Source: Meandrina meandrites | Taxonomy: Eukaryota > Cnidaria > Anthozoa > Scleractinia > Meandrinidae | Reading direction: 5' to 3' | DNA: 64,000 nt | NCBI GenBank assembly: GCA_963693305.1 | Contig: OY855906.1 | Location: 15,040,661-15,104,660, forward strand | Program-made: the position numbers and the translations under genes | Part shown: positions 1 to 12,096 of the stretch, piece after piece | How positions within the stretch are numbered: the first letter of the stretch is position 1 | How the letters are laid out: every line of letters begins with the position of its first letter | The notes under the pieces: generated by a model | The model's database searches: none | Told to the model about the DNA's origin: nothing | What the model saw: the letters and a program-made list of their open reading frames with translations, nothing else

Positions 1-110
1 TTTGTAGACATTTTGAAAACTTTCAACGTCAAGTTAAGTTATGCAAAGGTCAGCGGAATTACAAACAAAAGTCTACGACCCATCGAATGACCGGCCGAAT
101 TCGCGCTCGC

Positions 111-1029
111 TAAGGGACGGACCATTATTTTTCTGGAGGGGGGGGGGGGGGGGGGGGGGGGGGATGAAAAATATTGAAAAAAATTGTTTGCAGGGCCTAA
201 AAAGACAAAACAAATTGTTTGCAAACATCATATGTATTAGAAAAATAGTTTGCATAGAAGTCAGAGAAACTTTTTTTTTCATTTTTTTATTTTTTAACGA
301 AGACTAGTGAGCAGCACAAGGAGGAAAGACTTCTTGTAGTTGTAAGCTTGTCGTTTATTTCCGACGCGTTTCGTCTCTAACTGAGACTTCTTCAGGGAAT
401 GAATACGACGAGCAAAGAACAGCATATATAGCACATTCGCGTGCTTAGCCTCAACTTCCCATGGAAGTGAATAATAACTAAAATATGCTGTAAACGTAAC
501 GTTCGTTTACAGCATATTTTAGTTATTATTCACTTCCATGGGAAGTTGTAGCTAGGCACGCGAATGTGCTATATATGCTGTTCTTTGCTCGTCGTATTTA
601 TTCCCTGAAGAAGTCTCAGTTAGAGACGAAACGCGTCGGAAATAAACGACAAGCTTACAACCACAAGAAGTCTTTCCTTGTATCCTTGTGCTGCTCACTA
701 GTCTTCGTTAAAAAATTAAAGAATTAAAAAAAAAATTACTGCCGCCAATCTTCGTAGTGTACGTCTCAGAAAACGAAAAAGATGAGTTCAGAGGTGTTTA
801 TTGGTCGCCACCATAAAATATTGAATTAAATAATGATTGATGGCAGCAAAAGCGAACCTCCTTTTTGTGTCAGTCAGATCGTGGTTAAAAAAGATCGAAA
901 AAAAAATTGTTTGCAGGAAGGTGTTGTTAGAAAAAAATTGTTTGCAGAGGTGCATAGATAAAAAAAAAAGTTTGCAGAGAGAGATTTTTCATCCCCCCCC
1001 CCTCCAGAAAAATAATGGTCCGTCCCTAA
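111..1029. mobile_element. Non-autonomous DNA element with GGGACGGACCATTA termini
   Basis: The left end AGGGACGGACCATTATTTTT, then CTGGAG, a run of 26 G and ATGAAAAAT, is mirrored at 980-1029 as ATTTTTCAT, a C run, CTCCAG and the reverse complement of the same terminus. Subterminal AAAATTGTTTGCAG repeats occur near both ends. There is no transposase. A foldback is nested inside. Confidence 0.8.
295..710. mobile_element. Foldback element, ~200-bp arms, hammerhead-like motifs
   Basis: The arms at 295-495 and 505-710 are nearly perfect inverted repeats (outer end TAACGAAGACTAGTGAGCAG) around a short centre. Each arm carries CTGAAGA, a GTCTC/GAGAC stem and GAAACGCGTC, the layout of a hammerhead-like motif known from Penelope-like elements and retrozymes. 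No ORF of substance is present. Confidence 0.85.
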
Positions 1030-1083
1030 CATATCTCCTATTTTGCATTCTGCAAAATAGTCTTAAAAAGGAAAAGTTTCTAA

Positions 1084-1262
1084 TTACAGTCAACTCTTGT
1101 TATAGCGGACACGCTTGGGACTTCGTTTAGTGTCTGTATTAGCGAGAGTCCGTAATAGCGGGGGTCATTTCCAGTCAAACCTGTATTGCTGGGGATCTGA
1201 ATCTTGTCCGTAATTGTGAGTGTTCGTAAAAGCGGGGTGTCCGCAAGGCGAGAGTTGACTGT
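1084..1262. mobile_element. Tc1/mariner (pogo/Tigger-type) MITE
   Basis: The terminal inverted repeat CAGTCAACTCTTGTTATAGC is mirrored by CGAGAGTTGACTG and flanked by TA on both sides. Internal sequence repeats GCGGACAC-like blocks. TA duplication and CAGT..ACTC termini are typical of pogo/Tigger derivatives. Confidence 0.75.
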
Positions 1263-1354
1263 AACTCGAACTGTATATTAAGGGCCTTTCTGTTGAAAAG
1301 CCACCACCAGACAAAGTATTATTTTGACTCCAAATCCACTGAAAAATGCCAGTA

Positions 1355-1690
1355 CATGCTGAACGAAGAATATACACTGTGTTTAGCGTGTTTGGGCCCT
1401 CACGTTTTTAGAACTAAAAATATACCCTGTGTTTAGCATGTTTAGGACATTGTTTCAGGCAATCGCGCTTGAAGAACGAAGAATATACATTGTGTTTAGC
1501 GTGTTTGGGCTCTCGCAATTTAAGAACGAATAATATACATTGTGTTTACCGTGTTTGGGCTATCGCGCTTTAAGAACGAAGAATATACAATGCATTTAGC
1601 GTGTGGGGCCCTCACGTTTTTCGAACAAAGAATATGCATTGTGTTTAGCGTGTCTAGGCTCTCATGTTTTAAGAACGAAGATGTTTAGCA
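1355..1690 (+). repeat. Minisatellite, ~60-bp unit
   Basis: About six diverged head-to-tail units share GAACGAAGAATATACATTG and TGTTTAGCGTGTTTGGGCTC. Units differ by substitutions and small indels. Confidence 0.85.
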
Positions 1691-1792
1691 TGTAACAAAG
1701 TGTCCAATAACAAGGTGTCCAATAACAAAGTTCACGTGCTGCGCATGCGTGCGTTCTTTATTTGGTTCCTTGTTGTGGCTAAATACTCCTTG

Positions 1793-2085
1793 GTAAAGTC
1801 TGTATACGAGCCTAGGGGCCCATCAGGCCGGAGCTTATCCCGGTTTCCGTAGCGTGAAGCGACTAGGAGTATTGCTACTCCCCCCTGGATGGGACGCTAG
1901 TCCATCGCAGGGTTACCCCCAGCAGTAAATTCGCCGGTACCCATTTATACACCTGGGTGGAGAGAGGCACTATGAGAGTAAAGTGTCTTGCCCAAGAACA
2001 CAACGCAGTGCCCCAGCAAGGGCTCGAACCCGGACTGCCCGATCCGGAGTCCAGCGCACTAACCATTAGGCCACCGCGCCTCCCA
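1793..2085 (-). mobile_element. tRNA-derived SINE with 12-bp target-site duplication
   Basis: Read on the minus strand it begins GGGAGGCGCGGTGGCCTAAT, with a box A (TGGTTAGTGCGCTGG) and a box B (GGTTCGAGCCC). A body with CTGGATGGGACGCTAGTCCA in plus orientation follows, a segment I remember from widespread animal SINE bodies. Perfect duplications AAATACTCCTTG lie at 1781-1792 and 2086-2097. Confidence 0.88.
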
Positions 2086-2262
2086 AAATACTCCTTGATA
2101 CTCCTAAAACCTTCAGCTTCAAGAATAGCTTTTTTGCCTTAGTGATGATAAGTCCTTAGTAGGCTTCGCTTAATCTAATTTTTTTTTTCGAATTTTGTTA
2201 TACTTATGATTAATTGGTAATAGGACTTTGTGTCGTCCAATTCTGTCAGTAATCATACTCGT

Positions 2263-2316
2263 GATTAAACAAATCGGACTCCCGCTTCGCGATCGTCCGA
2301 TTTTGTTAATCACTCG
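2263..2316. repeat. Hairpin in a dispersed AT-rich element
   Basis: GTGATTAAACAAATCGGAC and its near-complement GTCCGATTTTGTTAATCAC flank a CGCTTCGCGATC loop. A related degenerate copy of the arm lies at 2200-2260. Probably the core of a small MITE whose ends I could not define. Confidence 0.55.
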
Positions 2317-2636
2317 TGTGATTACAGACCAAATTACACACCAAACTACCATTACTTAAAATTTGTAATTTGTTCAGTGTCAAAGACTGTGTTCCAAGGG
2401 AGTTCTGTTTGCTGGTTGTTTACAAATTTTGTGCCCTAACTGTAATGTTTGCTATATTGGCGAAACTATTTGCCCTTTTTCCTCGCGCGTTCATTAGCAT
2501 CTGTATTTCGATAAGAGGTCTCATGTTTACAAACATCTTCAGGCCTCAGGCAAATGCAAGAGCTCGTGTTCTGCGGGGTCATTCGCCATCTTGGACTCCG
2601 CCGCCACCAAATTCCAAATTAAAGTCAACGAAGCCT

Positions 2637-2643
2637 TACATAT

Positions 2644-2698
<55 letters not shown>

Positions 2699-2776
2699 TT
2701 TCTTAAGGTTCCCCAAACAACAAACATTTACAATTAAAAAGATAAGATATATAAGAAAAATAAATAATAATAATAA

Positions 2777-2846
<70 letters not shown>

Positions 2847-2848
2847 TA
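2637..2848 (+). repeat. (TTTA)n and (TAA)n microsatellites
   Basis: TATT units run from about 2637 to 2701 and imperfect TAA units from about 2761 to 2848, with AT-rich DNA between. The open frame through them is low complexity and not supported as coding. Confidence 0.97.
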
Positions 2849-3186
2849 ATAATAAAAACTAATGGGAGGATAACAGCAGGGGGAAGCTGAATTCCCATAT
2901 AAAAACTGTTCTCCTAAATAAAGCTAAAATAAACAAAGAGATAAAGCTAGTTACAATTTAATAAACTGGGAGAAGCCCCTTTAAACCAACAACTTCATCA
3001 TGTCTATTTTTCTCTGCACGTGTTCTAGTGGTACGTGTCAATCGATGTATTTATTTAAGTTATTCATGCCATTTCTTGTAACGCCCATTATTTAAAACTT
3101 GTATATTAACTTGAATATTGTAACTGACGATGACAGTTAAAACTATCGAGACATGCCTTTATAACGGAAAAATGTGTCGTCGTTTT
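2849..3186. other. Intergenic, no gene seen
   Basis: AT-rich sequence between the microsatellite and the first segmental copy. It may be decayed retroelement DNA. CTGACGA followed by a weak stem and GAGAC near 3124-3155 is a faint hammerhead-like relic. Confidence 0.4.
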
Positions 3187-3382
3187 CTTGAAACTTATAT
3201 GTAGCCTGCTGCTAGCAAGACATTTGGCAAAAAAAGAAAAACAAAATAAACGAAAAGCGAACGTTTCGTGTCCAATTAGTCCAATTATCTTAGCTTAGCT
3301 TTGTAAACTTTTCTTACTCTGTATCTCTTTTGTGCGATCAGTTTCCGCTTGAGGTCTTTGCATATTAAGAGGTGCTTGTATT

Positions 3383-3601
3383 ATGGACTCGTTTGCAGAG
3401 AAAAAGAGAGCAGCTGCTACGGAACAAACTTCCCACCGAAAAGGTAAAATTGAACTGAGCGGTTCTGTTCAGTATCTTTACCTTAAAACTGGCCGAGAGC
3501 TTAGATCTCCTGGTCCTTGTTGCATCAAATCGATTGCCCTTTGCGGCGGACATCAGAGCTATTTGCCACTACTAATAGCGAAATTAAACAACTGTTTTTC
3601 G
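3383..3601 (+). CDS. Candidate first exon, copy 1 (unknown protein)
   Basis: ATG opens exactly 73 codons (MDSFAEKKRAAATEQTSHRK at the start) ending at TCG before a GTAAGA donor, phase 0. The middle has VQYLYLKTGRELRSPG and a CCIKSIALCGGHQSYLPLL segment. I do not recognise it. Conservation of the frame in copies 1 and 3 supports coding. A possible second exon (AG at about 3657) has an in-frame TAG here. Confidence 0.45.
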
Positions 3602-5034
3602 GTAAGATATTGTTTTTTTATTTTGAATACTTCTAAAATTTATTTTGTTTTCGGCCAGTCCCAAAACTACCGTGAAGCTCTTTAGAATGGCTCAATAAGG
3701 CTAGATTTTATAATGTACATACCTCCGTATAGAGAAAAAGTAATTACGAAATACGAAACTGGTTACATCAGGGCAAGAAAGAAAACTTGATAGTATGATT
3801 TTATAATGTCGGTTCGTCATTCTGAAATACTGTTATTTGTTTGTTTTCTCAATCGACATGGGTTTTCATAGGACCTTCTGGCTCCCTGCTCGGATAGAGT
3901 GTGCTTTTAGGCAAGTGCCGGGATATTCATCTTTCCAATAAAAACACTTTTACTTTTTTAACTTAGAATTTATTGGAAGCGGAGGAAAACAATTCGTTTA
4001 CCTACCTGAAAGTTAAAAATTTTGTTACGCTAGTTTGGGTTTAGAAGTTTTTTCCTTTAAAAGTTATGTATTTCTTTAAAGAATGGGTGGTGACTAAAGG
4101 CTAGACTTGCTTATGATTTTCGGATGAGATTTTTGGTCAGTTATTCCTAATTTTTTGAAAAAATAAACAATTTGGGATAATCCCGATAAGTATTTTCATC
4201 GAATTGATATTGCACATGCCGGCAAAGGTATAAAATATAATCATTGTTAGATTTTCTCTCCACTACGGTACCGAATTGAAAATTATGTGTCAGTGAAATG
4301 CTGTTGTTTCAGGTATACACCTTATTGCAATAACGTTGTCATAGTAAAAAGAAAAATGAAAAAAAAATATCTGTAGAAATATTAATCGTGTTTGATTTTC
4401 GTGCATTTTGAGGCGTTTTGAGACCGTTTCGTCTGGCGAATTTCAAATATATCTTGGTAAATGTCTAATTAATTTCTATTTGCCTTTTTTCTTTTTCCTT
4501 TTTTTCTATGACAACGTTATTGCAATTAAGTGCATATTCTTCATACTCAAATGCTTAAACAATAGATCTTTACGGAAATTTGTATTTTGTTTGCGCTTCA
4601 CCTGCAAGTTTTTTCAAGGAAAGAACTTCTTAATGGATCCGCTAGTGTGGAAATCACTTAAATGTTGACAATTTCATAATGCATTTTGAATCAAATCCGA
4701 TTTCGTTCGTTTCATTGCTGGCGTGATTCGAACTTAATGTTTACGGATAATAAGGCTAAGGTTTGCGATCAATTAAAAAAAAACATAGTTTAACTGGCTG
4801 AGGTGTTTGTTTTGTACCGAAATTGCTAATTATTGCTTGATTTTTTTTAAAGTTGTAGTAAATTTAATTTGTTGTTTCGAGCGCTCCTTCGGGTGAACCG
4901 AAAATCCTGAAAAAAAAAACACCTCGAAAAATCAAGCGTACGATGCGATGCAGCGTATTCCAGCTGTAGTATTAGTACATGAGATTCTTGCAACAAACGA
5001 GAAATGAACGAAATCTATTTTTTAAGCCAATCGA

Positions 5035-5504
5035 CCCCCCCCGGGGGGGGTACTCCCCTAAATTTCGGATAGGGGTGTGCCGCGAACGTTTTAAAACCCT
5101 GACCCTATCTAAGGATAAAGAACACGAAAATTAATACCCTTTCTAAGGATAAAGAAAAAGCTGAAAATTGACACCCTATTGAAGGGGAGGAGAAGCATTG
5201 CGTGACGACCCAAATAACGGCTAACCGCGCACGGCAAAGCTCAAATCTTTCAAAATCGCTTTGTTAATACTTAATGACAGATAGTTCAGTTTTAACAGAC
5301 AATTTTTTTTCGTTTAGCTGGGCGTTTATTTGAGCTGATAGAATTTAGCTACCCTATCTAAGGATCACACTGGCGCTGGGAACACAACGCCAAAAGAAAC
5401 AAAAGTGATACCCTATTTAAGGACCGAGAACCTCAAAAACCATACCCTATCCCGCGACACATACGTATATAGCCCATATATGGGAGTACCCCCCTCCCCC
5501 CGGG
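5035..5504. mobile_element. MITE with CCCGGGGGG..TACTCCC termini
   Basis: The left terminus is a C run, a G run and TACTCCCC; the right end is its inverse GGGAGTACCCCCCTCCCCCC then GGG. The insertion is flanked by AATCGA and AATCGG. The corresponding place in copy 2 (about 8435-8450) reads CAATCGACCAGACC without the insert. Subterminal ACCCTATCTAAGGAT-like blocks repeat inside. Confidence 0.9.
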
Positions 5505-5904
5505 AATCGGCCAGACCACTTGAACAAGACAGTCTCTTTTGTCATGGCAAAATATCGTTTCTTTGGGAGCAAGGTGTCTGTGTGATGCGAGATCAGACTA
5601 ACGGGTCAATCTTATCAATCGAACTTGGAAGTTATTTAACTGTTTAATGGATAGAATTCAAACACTCCTAAACTAAAGACAAGTCACCTGGTATTTTTCC
5701 GCACAGTTATATCCTTGTAACTAGTGCGAAAGGTACCAAACTACTTTGGCTTCTACTGACCGCCCACATAAAAGCTAACTAACTCTGGCAACAGAACTTG
5801 AAAATTATTTCTAAAATAAAATCATAGCATTTTGTCGCTCATGCAATTATCCTTAAGGTCATAAATTATCAACCTCCGCCTAAATCCCATCCCACACATC
5901 GCTT

Positions 5905-6440
5905 ATACTTGTGAAGATGCAAACCGAAGCGTTGAACACAAAACCTCGCTTAACTTTTTACTTTGACTTGTGAACATTCAAACCGCAGGACGCTTTGGAC
6001 ATGAGCCACTATACGCCGTGGTCAAACTTGTGAAGATGCGAACCGACGCTGTGAACTTGAAACTTCGCTTAACTTTTTAAGCAAACTTAGAAGCATTGGA
6101 ACCGACGCTTTGAACATGAAACTTCGCTTAACTTTTTAAGCAAACTTAGAAGCAATGGAATCGACGCTTTGAACATGAAACTTCGCTTAACTTTTTATTC
6201 AAACTTGTGAAGTTGCGAATAGACGCTTTGAACATGAAACCTTGTTTAACTTTTTGATCAAACTTGTGAACATTCAAACCGACGCTTTGAACATGAAACC
6301 TCGCTTAACTTTTTATTCAAACTTGTGAAGATGCGAACGGACGCTTTGAACATGAAACCTCACATCATTTTATTAGCAAACTTGTGAACAATCTTTCCGA
6401 CGCTTTTAACTCAAAACCTCGCTTTTAAGCGAATGAAATG
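5905..6440 (+). repeat. 60-bp minisatellite (copy 1)
   Basis: Units of about 60 bp contain CAAACTTGTGAAGATGCGAA, CGACGCTTTGAACATGAAAC and CTCGCTTAACTTTTTA. Roughly nine diverged units. Confidence 0.9.
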
Positions 6441-6801
6441 TTAAAACATGAATAAATGTTTTGCGAACGGATGCTTTGCGATGAAACCTCATGAAAACTT
6501 CGTCGTGTTTTATCTTTCACTTTTACTGAAAATTTGCTGGCTCAGGATCAGGGCTCAGCCTAACCAAGAGGAACGTCGACAAGAAATACCGCTAAGAGAA
6601 AGACTTCTTGAAACTTAAATGTAGCCTGATGCTAGCAAGACATTTGGCAAAAAAGAAAAACAAAATAAACGAAAAGCGAACGTTTCATTTCCAATTAGTC
6701 CAATTAGCTTGGGTTGGCTTTGTAAACTTTTCTTACTCTGTATCTCTTTTATGCAATCAGTTTTCTCTTGAAGTCTTTGCATATTAAGAGGTGCTTAGAT
6801 T

Positions 6802-7021
6802 ATGGACTCGTGTGCAGAGAAAAAGAGAGCAGCTGCTACGGAACAAACTTCCCACCGAAAAGGTGAAATTGAACTGAACGGTTCTGTTCAGTATCTCTCC
6901 CTTAAAAACTGGCCGAGACCTTAGATCTCCTGGTCCTTGTTGCATCAAATCGATTTACCTTTGCGGCGGACATCAGAGCTATTTGCCACTACTAACAGCG
7001 AAATTCAACAACCGTTTCTCG
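6802..7021 (+). pseudogene. Candidate first exon, copy 2, frameshifted
   Basis: Same exon as copies 1 and 3 but 220 nt: one extra A in the CTTAAAAACTGG run near 6905 shifts the frame. The F in MDSF is C here. The possible downstream exon (after TTCGGCCAG near 7078) is open to a TGA at 7209 in this copy only. Confidence 0.5.
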
Positions 7022-8844
7022 GTAAGAGATTGTTTTTTATTTTGAATGCTTCTAAAATTTATTTTGTTTTCGGCCAGTCCCAAAACTGCCGTGAAGCTCT
7101 TTGGAATGGCTCAATAAGGCTAGATTTTATAATGTACATACCTCCGTATAGAGAAAAAGTAATTACGAAATACGAAACTGGTTACATCAGGGCAAGAAAG
7201 AAAACTTGATAGTATGATTTTATAATGTCGGTTCGTCATTCTGAAATACTGTTATTTGTTTGTTTTCTCAATCGACATGGGTTTTCATAGGACCTTCTGG
7301 CTCCCTGCTCGGATAGAGTGTGCTTTTAGGCAAGTGCCGGGATATTCATCTTTCCAATAAAAACACTTTTACTTTTTTAACTTAGAATTTATTGGAAGCG
7401 GAGGAAAACAATTCGTTTACCTACCTGAAAGTTAAAAATTTTGTTACGCTAGTTTGGGTTTAGAAGTTTTTTCCTTTAAAAGTTATGTATTTCTTTAAAG
7501 AATGGGTGGTGACTAAAGGCTAGACTTGCTTATGATTTTCGGATGAGATTTTTGGTCAGTTATTCCTAATTTTTTGAAAAAATAAACAATTTGGGATAAT
7601 CCCGATAAGTATTTTCATCGAATTGATATTGCACATGCCGGCAAAGGTATAAAATATAATCATTGTTAGATTTTCTCTCCACTACCGAATTGAAAATTAT
7701 GTGAAAATGCTGTTGTTTCAGGTATACACCTAATTGCAATAACGTTGTCATATTAAAAAGAAAAATGAAAAAAACATCTGTAGAAATATTAATCGCGTTT
7801 GATTTTCGTGCATTTTGAGGCGTTTTGAGACCGTTTCGTCTGGCGAATTTCAAATATATCTTGGTAAATGTCTAATTAATTCCTATTTGCCTTTTTTCTT
7901 TTTCCTTTTTTTCCATGACAACGTTATCGCAATTAAGTGTATATTCTTCACACTCAAATGCTTAAACAATAGATCTTTACGGAAATTTGTATTTTGTTTG
8001 CGCTTCACCTGCAAGTTTTTTCAAGGAAAGAACTTCTTAATGGATCCGCTTAAGTGTGGAAATCACTTAAATGTTGACAATTTCATAATGCATTTTGAAT
8101 CAAATCCGATATCGCTCGTTTCATTGCTGGCGTGATTCGAACTTAATGTTTACGGCTAATAACGCTAAGGTTTGCGATCAATTAAAAAAAAACATAGGTT
8201 AACTGGCTGAGGTGTTTGTTTTGTACAGAAATTGTTAATTATTGCTTATTTTTTAAAAAAGTTGTAATAAATTTAATTTGTTGTTTCGAGCGCTCGTTCG
8301 GTTGAGCCGAAAATCCTAAAAAAAAAACTCGAAAATCAAACGTACGATGCGATCCAGCGGATTCCGGTTTTAGTATAAATACATGAGAGTCTTGCAACAA
8401 ACGAGAAATGAGCGAAATCTATTTTTTAAGACAATCGACCAGACCACTTGAACAAAACAGTCTCTTTTGTCATGGCAAAATATCGTTTCTTTAGGAGCAA
8501 GGTGTCTGTGTGATTCGAGATCAGACTAACGGGTCAATCTTAGCTATTTATCTGTTTAATGAATAGAATTCAAACACTCCTAAACTAAAGACAAGTCAGC
8601 TGTTTTTTTTTCGCACAGTTACATCCTTGTAGCTAGTGCGACAGTTATCAAACTACTTTGGCTTCTACTGACTGCCCACATAAAAGCTACTCTGGCAAGA
8701 GAACTTGAAAATTATTTCTAAAATGAAAATCATAGCATTTTGTCGCTAGTTCCAGTTAAGTCGTTTAAAAGTCGCACGTTATCATGCAATTATGCTTAAG
8801 GTCATAAATTATCAACCCCCGCCTAAATCCCATCCCACACATCA

Positions 8845-9480
8845 CTTAACTTTTTATTCATACTTGTGAAGATGCAAACCGAAGCGTTGAACACAAAACC
8901 TCGCTTAACTTTTTATTTTGACTTGTGAACATTCAAACCGCAGGACGCTTTGAACATGAGCCACTATACGCCCTGGTCAAACTTGTGAAGATGCGAACCG
9001 ACGCTTTGAACTTGAAACTTCGCTTAACTTTTTAAGCAAACTTAGGAGCATTGGAACCGACGCTTTGAACATGAAACTTCGCTTAACTTTTTATTCAAAC
9101 TTGTGAAGTTGCGAATAGACGCTTTGAACATGAAACCTTGCTGACTGTCCTCGCTTAACTTTTTATTCAAACTTGTGAACATTCGAGCAGCACGACGCTT
9201 TGAACACGGACCTCGCTTAACGTTTTATTTAAACTTGTGAAGATGCGAACCGACGCTTTGAACTTTTTAATGTAAATTTTATTTTTAATAACATTTTTTA
9301 CTGTAAAGCGCCATGAGCTATGGATATGGCGCTATACAAATCTAGTATTATTATTATTATCAAACTTGTGAAGATGCGAACGGACGCTTTGAACATGAAA
9401 CCTCACATCATTTTATTAGCAAACTTGTGAACAATCTAACCGACGCTTTTAACTCAAAACCTCGCTTTTAAGCGAATAAA
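8845..9480 (+). repeat. 60-bp minisatellite (copy 2), interrupted
   Basis: Same units as in copy 1 but with a different unit count and order. An insert of about 100 bp at 9257-9360 splits the array. Confidence 0.9.
9257..9360 (+). mobile_element. Retroelement 3' tail with (TTA)n
   Basis: AAAGCGCCATGAGCTATGG, ATGGCGCTATACAAATCTAG and then (TTA)n is a typical 3' end of a short LINE or SINE. It is absent from the copy 1 array. Confidence 0.65.
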
Positions 9481-9852
9481 ATGTTAAAACATGAATAAAA
9501 TGTTTTGCGAAAGGATGCTTTGAACATGAAACCTCATGAAAACTTCGTCGTGTTTAATCTTTCACTTTTGCTGAAAATTTGCTGGCTCAGGATCAGGGCT
9601 CAGCCTAACCAAGAGGAACGTCGACAAGAAATACCGCTAAGAGCAAGACTTCTTGAAACTTAAATGTAGCCTGCTGCTAGCAAGACATTTGGCAAAAAAG
9701 AAAAACAGAATAAACGAATTCGAAAAGCGAACGTTTCATTTCCAATTAGTCCGATTAACCCTGGTTGGCTTTTTAAACTTCTCTTACTCTGTATCTCTTT
9801 TGTGCAATCAGTTTCCGCTCGAAGTCTTTGCATATTAAGAGATGCTTGTATT

Positions 9853-10071
9853 ATGGACTCGTTTGCAGAGAAAAAGAGAGCAGCTGCTACGGAACAAACT
9901 TCCCACCGAAAAGGTGAAATTGAACTGAACGGTTCTGTTCAGTATCTCTACCTTAAAACTGGCCGAGATCTTAGATCTCCTGGTCCTTGTTGCATCAAAT
10001 CGATTTCCCTTTGCGGCGGACATCAGAGCTATTTGCCACTACTTACAGCGAAATTTAATAACCGTTTTTCG
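9853..10071 (+). CDS. Candidate first exon, copy 3 (unknown protein)
   Basis: 73 codons, same start and GTAAGA donor, phase 0, with LKTGRDLRSPGPCCIKSISL. The possible next exon acquires a TAG. The nearest exon-like segment downstream with compatible phase is at 14178-14268. No domain recognised. Confidence 0.45.
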
Positions 10072-11028
10072 GTAAGAGATTGTTTATTATTTTCAATGCG
10101 TCTAAAATTTATCTTGTTTTCGGCCAGTCCCAAAACCGCCGTGAAGCTTGTTAGAATGGCTCAATAAGGCTAGATTTTATAATGTACATACCTCCGTATG
10201 GAGAAAAAGTAATTACGAAATACGAAACTGTTTACACCAGGGCGAGAAACACAACTTCATAGAAGGATTTTATAATGTCTTTTCGTCATTCTAAATACTG
10301 TTTTTTGTTTGTTTCCTCTTTTTGACGGTTTAGAAAGGCGTTTTGATAGCAAATTCTTGCTCCCTTCCTCGGATAGAGTGTGCTTTTAGGCAAGTGCCAG
10401 GATATTCATCTTTCCAATAAAAAGTACTATTTCCTTTTTAACGTAGAATTCATTATAACCGGAGGTAAACAATCCGTTTACCTACCTGAAAGTTAAAAAT
10501 TTAGTTACGCTTGTTTGGGTTTTTTGCTTTCAAAATTATGTATTTCTTTAAATAATGGGTGATGACTAGGCTAGACTTGCTTAAGATTTTCGGGTGACAC
10601 TTTCGGTCAGTTATTCCTGAATTGTTGAAAAAACAATTTGAGATAATCTCGAGAAATATTCTAATCGAATTTATAGTGCCAATGCCGGCAAAGGTATGAA
10701 ATATAATCATTGTTAGATTTTTTTTCACTACCGAATTGAAAATTGTGTGAAAACTGCTGTTGTTTTATGTATGCACCGAATTGCAAAAAAAAAAGGAAAA
10801 AGCGAAATAAGAAGTAATTAATTTAATCATCATAGCTGGTAGCATTTACAGGAGACTCGCGAGTATTTTAAGACAAATTGATTTTCGTGCATTTTGAGGT
10901 GTTTTTAGGCCGTTTCGTCAGGCGAATTTCAAATATATCTTGGTAATGCCTAATTATTCCTATTTGTTTTTTTTTTTCTTTTTGCTTTTTTCTATGACAA
11001 GATTATTGCAATTAGGTGTATATTCTTC

Positions 11029-12096
11029 CACCCGTATCTCGAGATCCAAATGGGTTAAACCCGTCTCTTCTAAATTTAGAACTACGGGTGGCACCCACCT
11101 TAGACAATCATCTGTGCCAGCTCGCAAGACAAAAGCTTCAAGTTTCAGAATTCTGACCAATCATCGTTTAGATTAGAAAATGGCCAGAATAAATTCAAAA
11201 TGGCGGACGAAGCTTATGGTGCCACATTTATTAAGTGCTTGATCCGTTTGAATCCGCCTTTTTGGCTTTCTGCTTTGTTCTTCTCTCAGCTAATCATCAA
11301 GGGCTTAAAGCAAATACGTTCAAGAAGAGAGTTTTCGCCTAGGTCTTAACTAAACTTGGCTGTTAGTTGTATCATAATTGCTATAAAAAGCAGGTATACC
11401 TAAGTAAATCGGGTTCTAATTTTAAAATCTCAGCGAGAAATGACCCGTCATGATCATTAGCTGACCAAAGTAAGAGTCGATCTGGGACTCTCGATTATTG
11501 AAAACGAAGAATGAAGGCTTTTTTAAAAAATTAGTTTTTACGTGCGAGCGTGTGCATTACTAAAACCACGGTTCTATATCAATGCCTTTATTTTGAGCGG
11601 TTTTGTCCAACATTTGAAGTTTTCGTTCTTACTGTGTCAAGTCCGGGTGGCGCTTTGACCTGAAAATGTAAATCCTTTGAGTTGATGTCTTAATTACGTA
11701 CCTTAGTTTACTAAAAGAGAAATAAAATACAGGAGCTCTGGTCGCATATAAATAGCCATAAATCAAAATGATTGTGTGACAGGCGATACCTCTAGCTGGA
11801 TTGATTGCAGACTGACATAACACACTTTAGATTCAATAGCATGGAAAAAATTTGTATAATGCCACGTGGCAAATGAATTAAATAGCAAAAATGGAGTGTA
11901 TGATATTGAGACAAAGGGGGATTTAACAGAAAGATTGTCCACGTATTACGTTATGTGCCCTTATCATGACTCAATCGTATGAACTTTAAAAAACGGAAAT
12001 CCCCCGGGGACAGATGATTGTCTAAGGTGGGTGCCACCCGTAGTTCTAAATTTAGAAGAGACGGGTTTAACCCATTTGGATCTCGAGATACGGGTG
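11029..12096. mobile_element. DNA element with 87-bp perfect TIRs
   Basis: The 87-bp ends at 11029-11115 and 12010-12096 are exact inverted repeats starting CACCCGTATCTCGAGATCCA. The target duplication ATTCTTC flanks it (11022-11028, 12097-12103). Copy 2 at about 7945 shows the empty site TATATTCTTCACACTC. The interior of about 890 bp has no transposase. Confidence 0.93.

Larger units (their letters stand above)
3187..6603 (+). repeat. Segmental tandem duplication, copy 1
   Basis: First of three head-to-tail copies, each opening with TTCTTGAAACTTA and containing the same order: candidate exon, CTTCTGGCTCCCTGCTCGG block, AT-rich block, 60-bp minisatellite. This copy alone carries the MITE at 5035-5504. 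Confidence 0.95.
6604..9648 (+). repeat. Segmental tandem duplication, copy 2
   Basis: Nearly identical to copy 1 over long stretches (for example 7080-7680). It lacks the MITE at 5035-5504, and a retroelement tail has been inserted in its minisatellite. Confidence 0.95.

Noticed and set aside
41..307. Frames with poly-Gly or poly-Pro runs
   Set aside because: Products of the 26-G run inside a MITE; no splice or domain support.
5905..6440. CRISPR-like array
   Set aside because: Repeats are contiguous and diverged without unique spacers, in a eukaryotic genome.
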